Assembly (NCBI RefSeq): GCF_020447205.1
Contig: NZ_JAJAEL010000035.1
Location: 62,001 to 126,000 of the forward strand
DNA: 64,000 nucleotides
Origin: Thalassolituus alkanivorans
GTDB lineage: Bacteria > Pseudomonadota > Gammaproteobacteria > Pseudomonadales > Oceanobacteraceae
Direction: 5' to 3'
A program made the position numbers and the translations under genes. The notes under the pieces were generated by a model that worked only from the letters and a program-made list of their open reading frames with translations, was not told the origin of the DNA and did no database searches. Shown here piece by piece: positions 52,441 to 61,235 of this stretch; position 1 is the first letter of the stretch; the number at the start of each line of letters is the position of its first letter.

Positions 52441-53202
52441 TCACTTCGGTGCCATGCGCAGAGCGCAATCCAGACGGATAACTTCGCCGTTCAGAATCGG
52501 ATTTTTAACCATCTGATTCACCATCATGCCGAATTCTTCCGGACGACCAAGGCGCTGCGGAAATGGCAGTGTCGCCGCCAGGCTGTCCTGCACTTCCTGG
52601 GGCATACCGGCCATCATCGGTGTCATAAACAGGCCGGGGGCAATGGTATTAACACGGATACCGCTGCGCGCTAATTCACGCGCCGACTGCAGTGTCATTG
52701 CCACCACACCACCTTTGGAAGCGCTGTAAGCCGCCTGACCAATCTGGCCTTCGTAAGCCGCAACTGACGCGGTGCAGATAATAATGCCGCGCTCGCCATC
52801 GGCATTGGCTTCGCGCTCCATCATCTCGGCCGCGGCCAGACGCATAATATTAAAGGTACCCACCAGATTGACCTGAATAACGCGGTTAAAAGCATCCAGC
52901 GCCATTGGCCCTTCGCGGCCAACAATTTTTGCCGCCGGAGCAATACCGGCACAGTTCACGGCAATGCCACACAGGCCATGAGCTTCGCGTGCGGTTTTAA
53001 AAGCGGCCTCGGCACTCTCGGCCGACGACACATCACAGCGCACAAAAATACCGCCAACTTCTTTGGCCAGCGCTTCGCCCCGCTCTTCCTGTAAATCGAA
53101 AATCGCTACCCGGCAACCTTCGGCGGCCAGTGCGCGTACCGTGCCTTCGCCCAAACCTGACGCGCCGCCGGTGACGATGGCGGCTACATTATTAAATTCC
53201 AT
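52441..53202 (-). CDS. SDR-family 3-hydroxyacyl-CoA dehydrogenase (HSD17B10-like)
   Basis: A 253-residue short-chain dehydrogenase. NAD-binding TGGASGLGEG (about 11-20), NCAGIAP (about 84), and the Ser-Tyr-Lys catalytic set in TASVAAYEGQIGQAAYSASKGG (about 142-163). The sequence follows the type-II 3-hydroxyacyl-CoA dehydrogenases that act in branched-chain (isoleucine) and fatty-acid breakdown. It is first in the minus-strand run SDR, acyl-CoA dehydrogenase, thiolase; no enoyl-CoA hydratase is present in the window. Confidence 0.9.
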   Translation of the reverse strand: MEFNNVAAIVTGGASGLGEGTVRALAAEGCRVAIFDLQEERGEALAKEVGGIFVRCDVSSAESAEAAFKTAREAHGLCGIAVNCAGIAPAAKIVGREGPMALDAFNRVIQVNLVGTFNIMRLAAAEMMEREANADGERGIIICTASVAAYEGQIGQAAYSASKGGVVAMTLQSARELARSGIRVNTIAPGLFMTPMMAGMPQEVQDSLAATLPFPQRLGRPEEFGMMVNQMVKNPILNGEVIRLDCALRMAPK

Positions 53203-53498
53203 GACATGCCTCTTGTTATTAGTTGTTATTGATTTTCCTGACTGGAATACCTGTTAACGGGTTATACGATGAATAAACAGCGGAGTTCAGTGTGACGCAG
53301 CTTGGCTGGGCAAACCATGACAAGATTGCGCAGGAAATTTGGCAAAAAAAAGCAGGAAGAGAGAGTTGTCGCTGTGGGGTTGCTCCATAGCCGCTGCGCG
53401 GGATGGCTTTTGCGATTAATTCAAAGCCAATGCGGGGCAAGCCCCTGCGCCCCAATCTGAATAATCCTGCGATCTCGGTAACACGAATAATGGGCGGT

Positions 53499-53575
53499 AC
53501 TCCGGGCGTCCTGCCCTTCGCCCCTTGGGTCAGCCTGCGGCTGCTCAATTTTTTGCCTGACAAAATTGTCCATGG
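53499..53575 (-). repeat. Internal inverted arm, left
   Basis: Minus strand reads CCATGGACAATTTTGTC, then CAGCCGCAGGCTGACCC, GGGCGAAGGGCAGGACGCC. It aligns over about 76 nt with 53894-53969 on the plus strand at roughly four in five positions. Confidence 0.8.
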
Positions 53576-53893
53576 CCCTATTCGCTCGCCCGGCACCCTG
53601 CCAGAAAGTACCAGCGCAGTATTATTCAAACCGGCGTCCTGCAGGCGCATAAAACCATAACGCTAAGCCGCTTTTCAGCCACGGATTTTTTTATGTTAAA
53701 AAGCTGCGTGCAGCTGAATTTGTCTGTCTGTGACCTGCCTAATCGAGCGATATCGCGGGCATGGCCCGCTCCTACACTTCGGCGTTTGTTTTATATACGG
53801 CTTTGCGTCTGGATATATGCGCACATGGCCCGCCGCAGCGAACGATGGTTTTTCTGATCCGCCGGGCATGGATGCCCGGCGAGCGCGCAGCGA

Positions 53894-53969
53894 CATGGAC
53901 AATTTTGTCTGGAACAAAATTGAACAGCCGCAGGCTGGCCCGTAGGGCGAAAGGCAGGATGCCTGAAGT
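53894..53969 (+). repeat. Internal inverted arm, right
   Basis: CATGGACAATTTTGTCTGG, CAGCCGCAGGCTGGCCCG, GGGCGAAAGGCAGGATGCC: inverted counterpart of 53499-53575. Confidence 0.8.
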
Positions 53970-53979
53970 CTCTGCACGG

Positions 53980-54070
53980 GCGCGTGGTCAGAAAAATCGA
54001 GTGAACAAGGATTAACGGGCCACAAAGCGCGAAGCGGGGAGTTTGCCCGACCGGCGTGAGGGGTAAGACA
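53980..54070 (+). repeat. Composite dispersed repeat, copy 2
   Basis: GCGCGTGGTCAG, AACAAGGATTAACGGGCC, AAAGCGCGAAGCGGGG, GACCGGCGTGAGGGG; the same block order is seen on the minus strand at 8581-8692. Confidence 0.6.
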
Positions 54071-54124
54071 CCTCAAAGAGGTCATAGGGCCGGGCTGCAG
54101 CCCAAAAGCCAGCCCGCGCAGCGG

Positions 54125-55513
54125 CTACTCAACCGCCCCGGCTTGTCTTAACGCCCGCTCTATCACAAAAATCCTGTCCTGCCCCCAGACCGCCAGCTCG
54201 CCATAACGCATACTGGGCACGCCCCATAACCCATAACTGATCATTTCCTGGCGGTTGGCTTCGGCCCAGTCCTGCCAGTGTGTACGCCAGTCATCACGCT
54301 GCAGAATGGCTTTGGCGTCAGGCCAGTTAAGGCCGGCGCGCTGCACGATAAGGCGCATGCCGGAGTCGGTTTCGGCCAGTACACCTTCGCTGTTAACCGC
54401 GCGGGAGAAACTCAGTAAATAGTCGGCGGCTTTGCCCTGCTGCTGCGCCCAGGCGAACAGGCTGTAACAGCGTTCCACCCCGGCACCGAGCGGGTCGGCG
54501 ACATAGCCGTACGCAATGCCGCGCTTGCGTGCTTCGCGCTGGGTGTCGGCGAAGATGTACCATTTTTTCAGCGCCGGTACTTTCAGCCCGCGCATCAGCA
54601 TGGGCAATACCGGTTTAATTATTAATGGCTGGCGGTAGTGCTGTGCCAGTTGCAGCATCTGCTCCAGCCCCAGATGGCTGTAGGGGCTGCGCGCGGAAAA
54701 ATACAGCACCAGCGGTTTGTTTTCTGCAGGAGGAATATCAGCAACAGGATGGCAGCAGAAGTCGCGCCAGGTGCGGTTAAATTCCATCAGGGTACCATCG
54801 GCCTTTTGTAAGCCCAGATCGCGCAGACGCTGCTGCAGATGATCGAGACGATCCAGCCCCCAGTACCATTCGCCTTCGTAATACAGCGTTGCACTGAGGT
54901 AATGCCCCAGTTGCTGCAGGCGTTGTTCATTGCGGCGCAGATGCTCGTTCAGGTCGTGATTGAGCAGCGGATAACTGTCCAGCACCCGCGTATCGTCGTA
55001 CCAGTAAGCGCGGAATACCTTTTCTACCGCCTGCCAGTCGGGCTGGCCGCGACGCTCCAGCAATAACAGCTGGGCACTGGCCTGTAAGCGGCGCATCGCG
55101 CGCTGCTGGCTTTGCTGTTGTCGGCGTTGTTGTGGGTTTTGTTGTTGTGAATCCGGCAATTCCTGTGATGGATAATCCAGCCCATACAGCCCGGCCAGAT
55201 AACCGGCATCTTTAAAGGCATTGCTGTGCCACAGCGCAGGCTCGGGGTACATATCGTCCTGCAGCTCCAGCACGGTAAAGCAACGCACGCTGACGCCATA
55301 ATGCTGCTGAAAATCCGCCAGTATCTGTACCAGCAGATAGCTGTAAGGGTCGTCGATGCGCAGAAAAACCTGTATTTCATGCGGGCGATTGGCCAGCAGC
55401 CTTCGACCTTCACGCCAGCGGCGGCGCAAAGCCAGTAAACCGGGCTGACTGAGTAGGCGCGCAGCCTGCGCCTGCAGACGGGCGCGGAGGAAAAGCGTCG
55501 GTATTAGTGTCAT
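54125..55513 (-). CDS. Tandem DsbA/HCCA-isomerase-like thioredoxin-fold protein
   Basis: A 462-residue protein. Two thioredoxin-like halves: IQVFLRIDDPYSYLLVQIL (about 47-65) begins the first and LVLYFSARSPYSHLGLEQM (about 268-286) the second, both with the S/D-P-Y-S motif of the 2-hydroxychromene-2-carboxylate isomerase branch instead of CxxC. GLWGVPSMRYGELAVWGQDR near the end is the cis-Pro segment. A Q-rich insert (about 120-145) separates parts of the first half. Substrate unknown, and likely glutathione-linked. The stop codon lies in the terminus of the palindromic element. Confidence 0.8.
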   Translation of the reverse strand: MTLIPTLFLRARLQAQAARLLSQPGLLALRRRWREGRRLLANRPHEIQVFLRIDDPYSYLLVQILADFQQHYGVSVRCFTVLELQDDMYPEPALWHSNAFKDAGYLAGLYGLDYPSQELPDSQQQNPQQRRQQQSQQRAMRRLQASAQLLLLERRGQPDWQAVEKVFRAYWYDDTRVLDSYPLLNHDLNEHLRRNEQRLQQLGHYLSATLYYEGEWYWGLDRLDHLQQRLRDLGLQKADGTLMEFNRTWRDFCCHPVADIPPAENKPLVLYFSARSPYSHLGLEQMLQLAQHYRQPLIIKPVLPMLMRGLKVPALKKWYIFADTQREARKRGIAYGYVADPLGAGVERCYSLFAWAQQQGKAADYLLSFSRAVNSEGVLAETDSGMRLIVQRAGLNWPDAKAILQRDDWRTHWQDWAEANRQEMISYGLWGVPSMRYGELAVWGQDRIFVIERALRQAGAVE

Positions 55514-55619
55514 TGGGATTCTTATTGTTATTCGATGCTTTATACTAAACCTCCGTGTCAGACATGTCAGGTCTGTTTCCTGACTCCTTGTACGACCATC
55601 AGTGCGCTAAAGCGAGCCT

Positions 55620-55946
55620 ATGAATAAACGCCCGAGCAAACGCGATTTACGCGATCAACTGAATCAGGAAGTCGATGACTTTCTGCGTCAGGGTGGCGAA
55701 GTAAAAGAGGTGGCCCGTGGCGAAACCGGGCTGCAGAATGGCCGCTATAACGATCACTCCCTGGCCTTTGATAAGCCCAAAGAAGAACGCACTCCGCTGA
55801 CCGATGTATTAAAAACCATCGACCAGCGACGCGAAGCCAGCCGCAAGCACAGCAAACCGGCAGCCGAGAAAAAACACCGCCGTCCGCGTAAAAAAGTCAT
55901 TTACGATGATTTTGGCGAGCCATTGCGTATTATCTGGGAAGAATAA
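55620..55946 (+). CDS. Small charged protein, SutA-like
   Basis: 108 residues, very rich in Lys, Arg, Asp and Glu. The segment LNQEVDDFLRQGGEVKEVARGETG resembles the core of Pseudomonas SutA, an RNA-polymerase-binding regulator (M/V-x-x-F-L-x-x-G-G-x-V-x-E), and the conserved C terminus is VIYDDFGEPLRIIWE. The resemblance is short, so transcriptional function is an inference. It precedes the antiporter by 17 nt. Confidence 0.65.
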   Translation: MNKRPSKRDLRDQLNQEVDDFLRQGGEVKEVARGETGLQNGRYNDHSLAFDKPKEERTPLTDVLKTIDQRREASRKHSKPAAEKKHRRPRKKVIYDDFGEPLRIIWEE

Positions 55947-55963
55947 CCGGAAAGGATTTTTCC

Positions 55964-57184
55964 ATGCTGGCTGAACCTCTTGCTCTGTTAATTGCCGCCG
56001 CAGTATTTGCTTATGCGCTGTTTTCCCGCAAGACCGAGCAGGCCGCGCTGACTGCGCCGATGATGTTCACCGCCCTGGGGATTTTGCTCGGGCCGGCCTG
56101 GCTTGACTGGGTAACCGCAGAAATTGACGGCAAAGGCCTGATGGTGCTGGCGGAATTTACTCTGGCACTGATTCTGTTTGTTGATGCCAGCCAGATTGAA
56201 CGTGCCCATCTGGTCAAATTTGAAGTATTACCCATCCGCCTGCTGGCTATTGGCCTGCCACTGACCATGGTTGCCGGCACCCTGCTGGCCTATCCGTTAT
56301 TTGCCGGAGGCTGGCTGCTGGCGGCCCTGCTCGCCATTATGCTCACGCCGACCGATGCGGCACTGGCACAATCTATTTTTAATAAAAAAGATATCGACGA
56401 ATCACTGCGCCATTCTATTACTGTAGAAAGCGGCCTGAACGATGGCATTGCGTTGCCGGTTTTATTATTTGTTATGGCCCTGCTGGCAGCAAATACCGCT
56501 GCCGGTTCTGCCATTGATCATCTGCACTGGCTGTTGTTTATCAGCAAACAATTTCTGATCGGCGTGTTATGCGGTGTTGCAACCGGCCGGGTCGGTGGAC
56601 TGCTGACCGAGACCGCTGCCCGGCGTCAGTGGATGACGGCTTCATTCCAGCGCTTATCAGCCCCGGCACTGGCTCTTCTGGCATACAGCGGGGCTGAGAT
56701 TCTTGGTGGTAACGGTTTTATTGCGGTGTTTCTCGCCGGGCTTTTTCTGCAGTCACATCACACCCTGGTACTGCAGCGTCTGAAAGAATTTGGTGAAGCC
56801 GAAGGCCAGTTACTGAGCCTGACCATGTTCTTCCTGTTTGGCCTGATTTTTGTGCCCGATGCCCTGCCACACATCACGCTTAACAGCTGGATTTACGCCC
56901 TGCTGAGCCTGACCGTTATCCGTATGATTCCGGTATTTATCAGCCTCACCGGCAGCGGCCTGCCATGGCGCGCGCGTATGTTTCTTGCCTGGTTTGGCCC
57001 GCGCGGTATTGCCAGTATTCTGTATCTGCTGCTGGTCAGCGAGCAGCTCGGCTTCGGCAGCAGCAATCCGGATCACGCCGAACTCTTCGCCACCACCGTA
57101 CTGACCGTGCTGCTCAGCATTTTTATTCATGGCATTTCGGCGCGCTTTTTTACGCGTCTGAGTGTGGATAACAAACCGACATAG
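55964..57184 (+). CDS. CPA1-family sodium/potassium:proton antiporter
   Basis: A 406-residue inner-membrane protein with about 12 helices. Typical segments: MLTPTDAALAQSIFN (the T-D-x-A pair), ESGLNDGIALPVLLFVMAL (the functional N-D), ALALLAYSGAEILGGNGFIAVFLAGL and FGPRGIASILYLLL (the conserved Arg). It exchanges protons for cations to manage pH and salt. Possibly co-transcribed with the small SutA-like gene. Confidence 0.92.
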   Translation: MLAEPLALLIAAAVFAYALFSRKTEQAALTAPMMFTALGILLGPAWLDWVTAEIDGKGLMVLAEFTLALILFVDASQIERAHLVKFEVLPIRLLAIGLPLTMVAGTLLAYPLFAGGWLLAALLAIMLTPTDAALAQSIFNKKDIDESLRHSITVESGLNDGIALPVLLFVMALLAANTAAGSAIDHLHWLLFISKQFLIGVLCGVATGRVGGLLTETAARRQWMTASFQRLSAPALALLAYSGAEILGGNGFIAVFLAGLFLQSHHTLVLQRLKEFGEAEGQLLSLTMFFLFGLIFVPDALPHITLNSWIYALLSLTVIRMIPVFISLTGSGLPWRARMFLAWFGPRGIASILYLLLVSEQLGFGSSNPDHAELFATTVLTVLLSIFIHGISARFFTRLSVDNKPT

Positions 57185-57411
57185 CCGACACTCTGTCCTG
57201 AAAATGCAACGACCCTGCGATAAAACGGAGCTAAGCCGCATAAAACCTGATCTTTCTTGAGCAAAGACCGTATTACCGATAACTATCCTGTTGCTGAAGT
57301 TTGCGCAATATCAATAGCCTTATGGCCCGGATTGAGTACCCTTGGCAGCACAGTATTTATTATTCATCCCTGTTTGTTCTGCCCCTTTTTCTGCCTTAAG
57401 GAGTTTGTGTC

Positions 57412-58386
57412 ATGGAAACGAAGAAAATTCTCTCTGCCGCTGCCGTTATTCTCGCCGCGGTCGGCACACTGGCCTGGACTTTATTTAACCCATCATCACT
57501 GCCGGAAGGCCTGGTTGAAACCAACGGCCGGCTGGAAGCCGAACAGGTGGAAGTGGCCACAAAAACCGCTGGCCGGGTAGCCGAAGTTCTGGTCAGCGAA
57601 GGTCAGCTGGTCGCCGCCGGTGATTTGCTGGTACGCATGGATAACCAGCAACTGCTGGCGAAAAAGCGCGAAGCCGAAGCACAGATTGCCCAGGCTGAAC
57701 TGGCCGCCGAAGAAGCCGCCGCTGCTGTCGCCCAGCGTCAGAGTCAGCTGAAGCTGGCCAATGCCGAATTAAAACGCGCGCAAACCCTGTTTAAACAAAA
57801 AGTCGCCCCGCAGGACAAACTGGATCAGGCCGAAACCCAGCAGGAATCAGCAAGCGCCGGTTTGCGTCTGGCACAGGCCACCGAAAAACGCACCCAGGCC
57901 AGTATCGAAGCGGCACGTGCCGGACTACAGGAATTACAGAGTCTGCTGGATGACACACAGATTTACGCCCCGCGTAACGGCCGTGTGCAGTATGTACTGG
58001 CACAACCGGGCGAAGTGCTCGCCGCCGGTGGCCGGGTGATTACCCTGCTGGATGTTTCCGATGTGTATATGACCATTTTCTTACCGGCCACTCAGGTTGG
58101 AAAGCTGGGTATTAATGACGAAGCACGACTGGTGCTCGACCCGATTCCGGAATACGTGGTGCCGGCGCGGGTTTCGTTTATTGCCGGTGATGCGCAATTT
58201 ACCCCGAAATCGGTAGAAACCAGCGAAGAGCGCAACAACCTGATGTTCCGGGTAAAACTCAGCATTGATCCGCAGTTACTGAAACTGCACGAAGAAAAAG
58301 TCAAAACCGGCGTGCGCGGAAGTGCCTATGTGCGTACCAACAGCACTCTGGAATGGCCGGAAAATCTGGCCGTGCAACTGCCCTGA
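57412..58386 (+). CDS. HlyD-family periplasmic adaptor (YhiI-like)
   Basis: A 324-residue membrane-fusion protein: N-terminal anchor (about 6-23), a lipoyl/biotinyl-like half (VEVATKTAGRVAEVLVSEGQLVAAGDLLVRM), a long coiled-coil hairpin (about 75-175) and the second half with IYAPRNGRVQYVLAQPGEVLAAG. AAGGAG precedes the ATG. It is the first gene of a three-gene exporter with an RbbA-type ATPase and a YhhJ-type permease, matching the yhiI-rbbA-yhhJ order of E. coli. Confidence 0.93.
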   Translation: METKKILSAAAVILAAVGTLAWTLFNPSSLPEGLVETNGRLEAEQVEVATKTAGRVAEVLVSEGQLVAAGDLLVRMDNQQLLAKKREAEAQIAQAELAAEEAAAAVAQRQSQLKLANAELKRAQTLFKQKVAPQDKLDQAETQQESASAGLRLAQATEKRTQASIEAARAGLQELQSLLDDTQIYAPRNGRVQYVLAQPGEVLAAGGRVITLLDVSDVYMTIFLPATQVGKLGINDEARLVLDPIPEYVVPARVSFIAGDAQFTPKSVETSEERNNLMFRVKLSIDPQLLKLHEEKVKTGVRGSAYVRTNSTLEWPENLAVQLP

Positions 58387-58443
58387 TATTCATATCCACC
58401 AACAATCGTCTGTAACAGCAAAGACTGCCGCAGACCCTGACCT

Positions 58444-61233
58444 ATGAATACAGGTATGGATACAGATATGGATCAGCAAGCGTTCCGCAGCATTGTCAGA
58501 GCCCGCGGCTTAAAGCACGTTTATGGCAAAACCCAGGCGCTGGCACCGCTGGATATTGATATTCCCGCCGGGGTCATGGCTGGGTTTATCGGCCCAGATG
58601 GTGTGGGTAAATCCACACTGCTGTCATTAATTACCGGCGTCAGCCAACTGCAGCAGGGGCAGCTGACGGTACTCGGTGGCGATATTAATAACCGCCGCCA
58701 CCGTAATGCCAGCCTGCCGCGCATTGCCTATATGCCACAGGGTCTGGGCAAAAACCTCTACCCCACGTTAAGCGTGGCGGAAAACCTGGATTTTTTCGGG
58801 CATTTATTTGGTCAGGATAAAGCCGAGCGCAACAGCCGTATTCAGCGTTTAACCCAAGCCACCGGTCTGGCCCCTTTTCTTGAACGTCCGGCAGGCAAAT
58901 TGTCCGGCGGCATGAAGCAAAAACTCGGTCTGTGCTGCGCATTAATTCACGATCCCGATTTACTGGTACTGGATGAGCCCACTACCGGCGTTGATCCGTT
59001 ATCACGTATGCAATTCTGGCAGCTGATTCAGGAAATCCGCCGTGAGCGGCCGCAGATGAGCGTACTGGTCGCCACCGCTTATATGGAAGAAGCGCAGCAG
59101 TTTGACTGGCTGGCCGCCATGGACGATGGCCAGATTATTGCCACCGGCACACCACAGGAATTACTGCATAAAACCGGCTGCGATACGCTGGAAAAAGCCT
59201 TTATTGCCCTGTTGCCGGAAGAAAAACGTGCCGGTCATCATGAGGTGGTGGTGCCCCCGGCGGTGCAGCACGATGGTCCTCCCGCGATTGAAGCACGGCA
59301 TTTAACCCGGCGTTTTGGCGATTTTATTGCAGTGAATGATGTCTCCTTCCGCATCCAGCGCGGCGAGATATTCGGCTTTTTAGGTTCCAATGGCTGTGGC
59401 AAAACCACCACCATGAAAATGCTGACGGGGCTTTTACCCTTCTCATCCGGTGAAGCGCGTTTATTCGGTCAGCTGCCGCAGGCCAATGATATGGAAACGC
59501 GGAAAAAAGTCGGCTATATGTCGCAAAGCTTTTCGCTGTACAGCGAAATCAGCGTACGCCAGAACCTCGAACTGCATGCCAAACTCTATGCGCTGGAAGA
59601 GCAACAGGGATCAGCGCGTATTGCCGATGTACTGGAAGAATTCGGTCTTGCCGACGTGCAGAGCAGTCTGCCGGAAAGTCTGCCTTTAGGTATCCGCCAG
59701 CGTCTGCAGCTGGCGGTTGCGGTATTGCATCAGCCGGATATTTTAATTCTGGATGAGCCAACCTCCGGCGTTGACCCGGTGGCGCGTGATCAGTTCTGGA
59801 GTCATTTAATCCGTCTGTCGCGTGAACAGGGCGTGACTATCTTTATTTCCACCCATTTTATGAACGAAGCCGAGCGCTGCGACCGTATTTCGCTGATGCA
59901 TGCCGGCAAAGTGCTGGCGGTGGGAAAACCCGCCGAACTGGCGCAACAGCGTGGCAGCGCATCACTGGAAATTGCCTTTGTTGATTACCTGCGCGAAGCC
60001 GCTGGCCTGACAGACAGCCCGGTTAACAGTGACGTTTCAGTTGAAACACTGGCAGGCCGTCCGGATATTCCTGAACAGGACATGCGCCAGAAGCCTGTAC
60101 GTCAGGCCTTCAGTCTGCGCCGTTGGTGGGCCTATGCCTGGCGTGAAACGCTGGAAATTCAGCGCGATCCTATCCGTCTGCTGTTTGCCTTATTCGGCCC
60201 GCTGTTACTGATGCTGACCTTTGGTTATGGCATTTCTTTTGATGTGGATAATTTAAAATACGCAGTCATCGATCAGGACCAGTCACGGGAAAGCCGTATG
60301 CTGCTCGAAGGACTATCCGGTTCGCGTTATTTCGACGAGCAACCCGCACCACTGGATTTTGCTGATGGTATGCAGCAATTGCGCAGTGGCAAACTGAGCA
60401 TGCTGGTTGAAATCCCGCCGGATTTTGGCCGCCATTTATTACTCGGCTGGCAGCCGGAAATTGGTGTATTGATTGACGGCGCCATGCCCTTTAAAGCGGA
60501 AACCAGCGCCGGTTATATTGACGGCCTGATGCTGCAGGAATTACAGGCGATGGCCGCCGCCAGTCCGCAGGCATCCGGGCTCAGTTTACCGATGTCGGTC
60601 AGCACCCGCTTTCACTTTAACCAGTCATTTAAAAGTGTATTTGCCATTGTGCCCGGCGTAGTCATGCTGATGCTGGCGCTGATTCCGGCGATGATGACTG
60701 CACTGGGTATTGTGCGGGAAAAAGAAACCGGCTCTATTGCCAATTTCCGTTCTACCCCGGTCACCCGGCTGGAGTTTTTGCTTGGCAAACAGGCGCCTTA
60801 TATTGCCATTGCCTTTTTAAGCTATATCACCCTGCTGTTAATGGCCGTGCTGCTGTTTCAGGTGCCGGTGCGCGGTTCACTGTTGACACTAAGCAGTGGT
60901 GCATTGCTGTATGTGTGGGCGACCACAGGTTTCGGTATGGTGATTTCATCTTTTACCCGTACTCAGGTTGCCGCCTTATTTGCCGCCGCGGTACTCAGCA
61001 TTTTACCGGCGGTGAATTTCTCCGGTTTATTAACCCCGGTATCGTCATTAACCGGTGCCAGCCAGTGGCTTGGGCTGGGGTTCCCGTCGGCCTGGTTTCA
61101 GCAGATCAGCATGGGCAGTTTTACCAAAGCCCTGACCTTCTCCCAGCTATGGCATAACCATCTGGCACTGGCTGGTTTTGTGCTGCTCTTTACCCTGCTG
61201 GCCTGGCTCGGCCTGAATAAACAGGAGCGTTAA
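58444..61233 (+). CDS. rbbA: ABC transporter: two ATPase domains fused to a permease (RbbA-like)
   Basis: A 929-residue protein. First ATPase: Walker A GPDGVGKST (about 50), signature LSGGMKQK (about 155), Walker B LLVLDEPTTGVDP. Second: Walker A GSNGCGKTT (about 318), a degenerate signature LPLGIRQRL, Walker B ILILDEPTSGVDP. Then an ABC-2 permease (about 575-929) with a large periplasmic loop and about six helices. E. coli RbbA has the same layout and was first named ribosome-bound ATPase, but the fused permease and operon argue for export. Substrate unknown. Confidence 0.93.
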   Translation: MNTGMDTDMDQQAFRSIVRARGLKHVYGKTQALAPLDIDIPAGVMAGFIGPDGVGKSTLLSLITGVSQLQQGQLTVLGGDINNRRHRNASLPRIAYMPQGLGKNLYPTLSVAENLDFFGHLFGQDKAERNSRIQRLTQATGLAPFLERPAGKLSGGMKQKLGLCCALIHDPDLLVLDEPTTGVDPLSRMQFWQLIQEIRRERPQMSVLVATAYMEEAQQFDWLAAMDDGQIIATGTPQELLHKTGCDTLEKAFIALLPEEKRAGHHEVVVPPAVQHDGPPAIEARHLTRRFGDFIAVNDVSFRIQRGEIFGFLGSNGCGKTTTMKMLTGLLPFSSGEARLFGQLPQANDMETRKKVGYMSQSFSLYSEISVRQNLELHAKLYALEEQQGSARIADVLEEFGLADVQSSLPESLPLGIRQRLQLAVAVLHQPDILILDEPTSGVDPVARDQFWSHLIRLSREQGVTIFISTHFMNEAERCDRISLMHAGKVLAVGKPAELAQQRGSASLEIAFVDYLREAAGLTDSPVNSDVSVETLAGRPDIPEQDMRQKPVRQAFSLRRWWAYAWRETLEIQRDPIRLLFALFGPLLLMLTFGYGISFDVDNLKYAVIDQDQSRESRMLLEGLSGSRYFDEQPAPLDFADGMQQLRSGKLSMLVEIPPDFGRHLLLGWQPEIGVLIDGAMPFKAETSAGYIDGLMLQELQAMAAASPQASGLSLPMSVSTRFHFNQSFKSVFAIVPGVVMLMLALIPAMMTALGIVREKETGSIANFRSTPVTRLEFLLGKQAPYIAIAFLSYITLLLMAVLLFQVPVRGSLLTLSSGALLYVWATTGFGMVISSFTRTQVAALFAAAVLSILPAVNFSGLLTPVSSLTGASQWLGLGFPSAWFQQISMGSFTKALTFSQLWHNHLALAGFVLLFTLLAWLGLNKQER

Positions 61234-61235
61234 TT

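Larger units (their letters stand above)
53388..54127. mobile_element. 740-bp non-coding element with 25-bp inverted termini (MITE/REP-like)
   Basis: Left end TAGCCGCTGCGCGGGATGGC... (53388-53412) and right end (54103-54127) are reverse complements at 24 of 25 positions. Inside are long imperfect inverted arms (53499-53575 and 53894-53969), a hairpin GCCGGGCATGGATGCCCGGC (53866-53885) and a composite repeat (53980-54070). No ORF with coding character. The right terminus supplies the TAG stop of the DsbA-like gene. Confidence 0.75.

Noticed and set aside
53696-54085. 129-codon minus-strand frame and overlapping plus-strand frames
   Set aside because: They lie entirely in the palindromic element and change with its inverted arms; no start signals.
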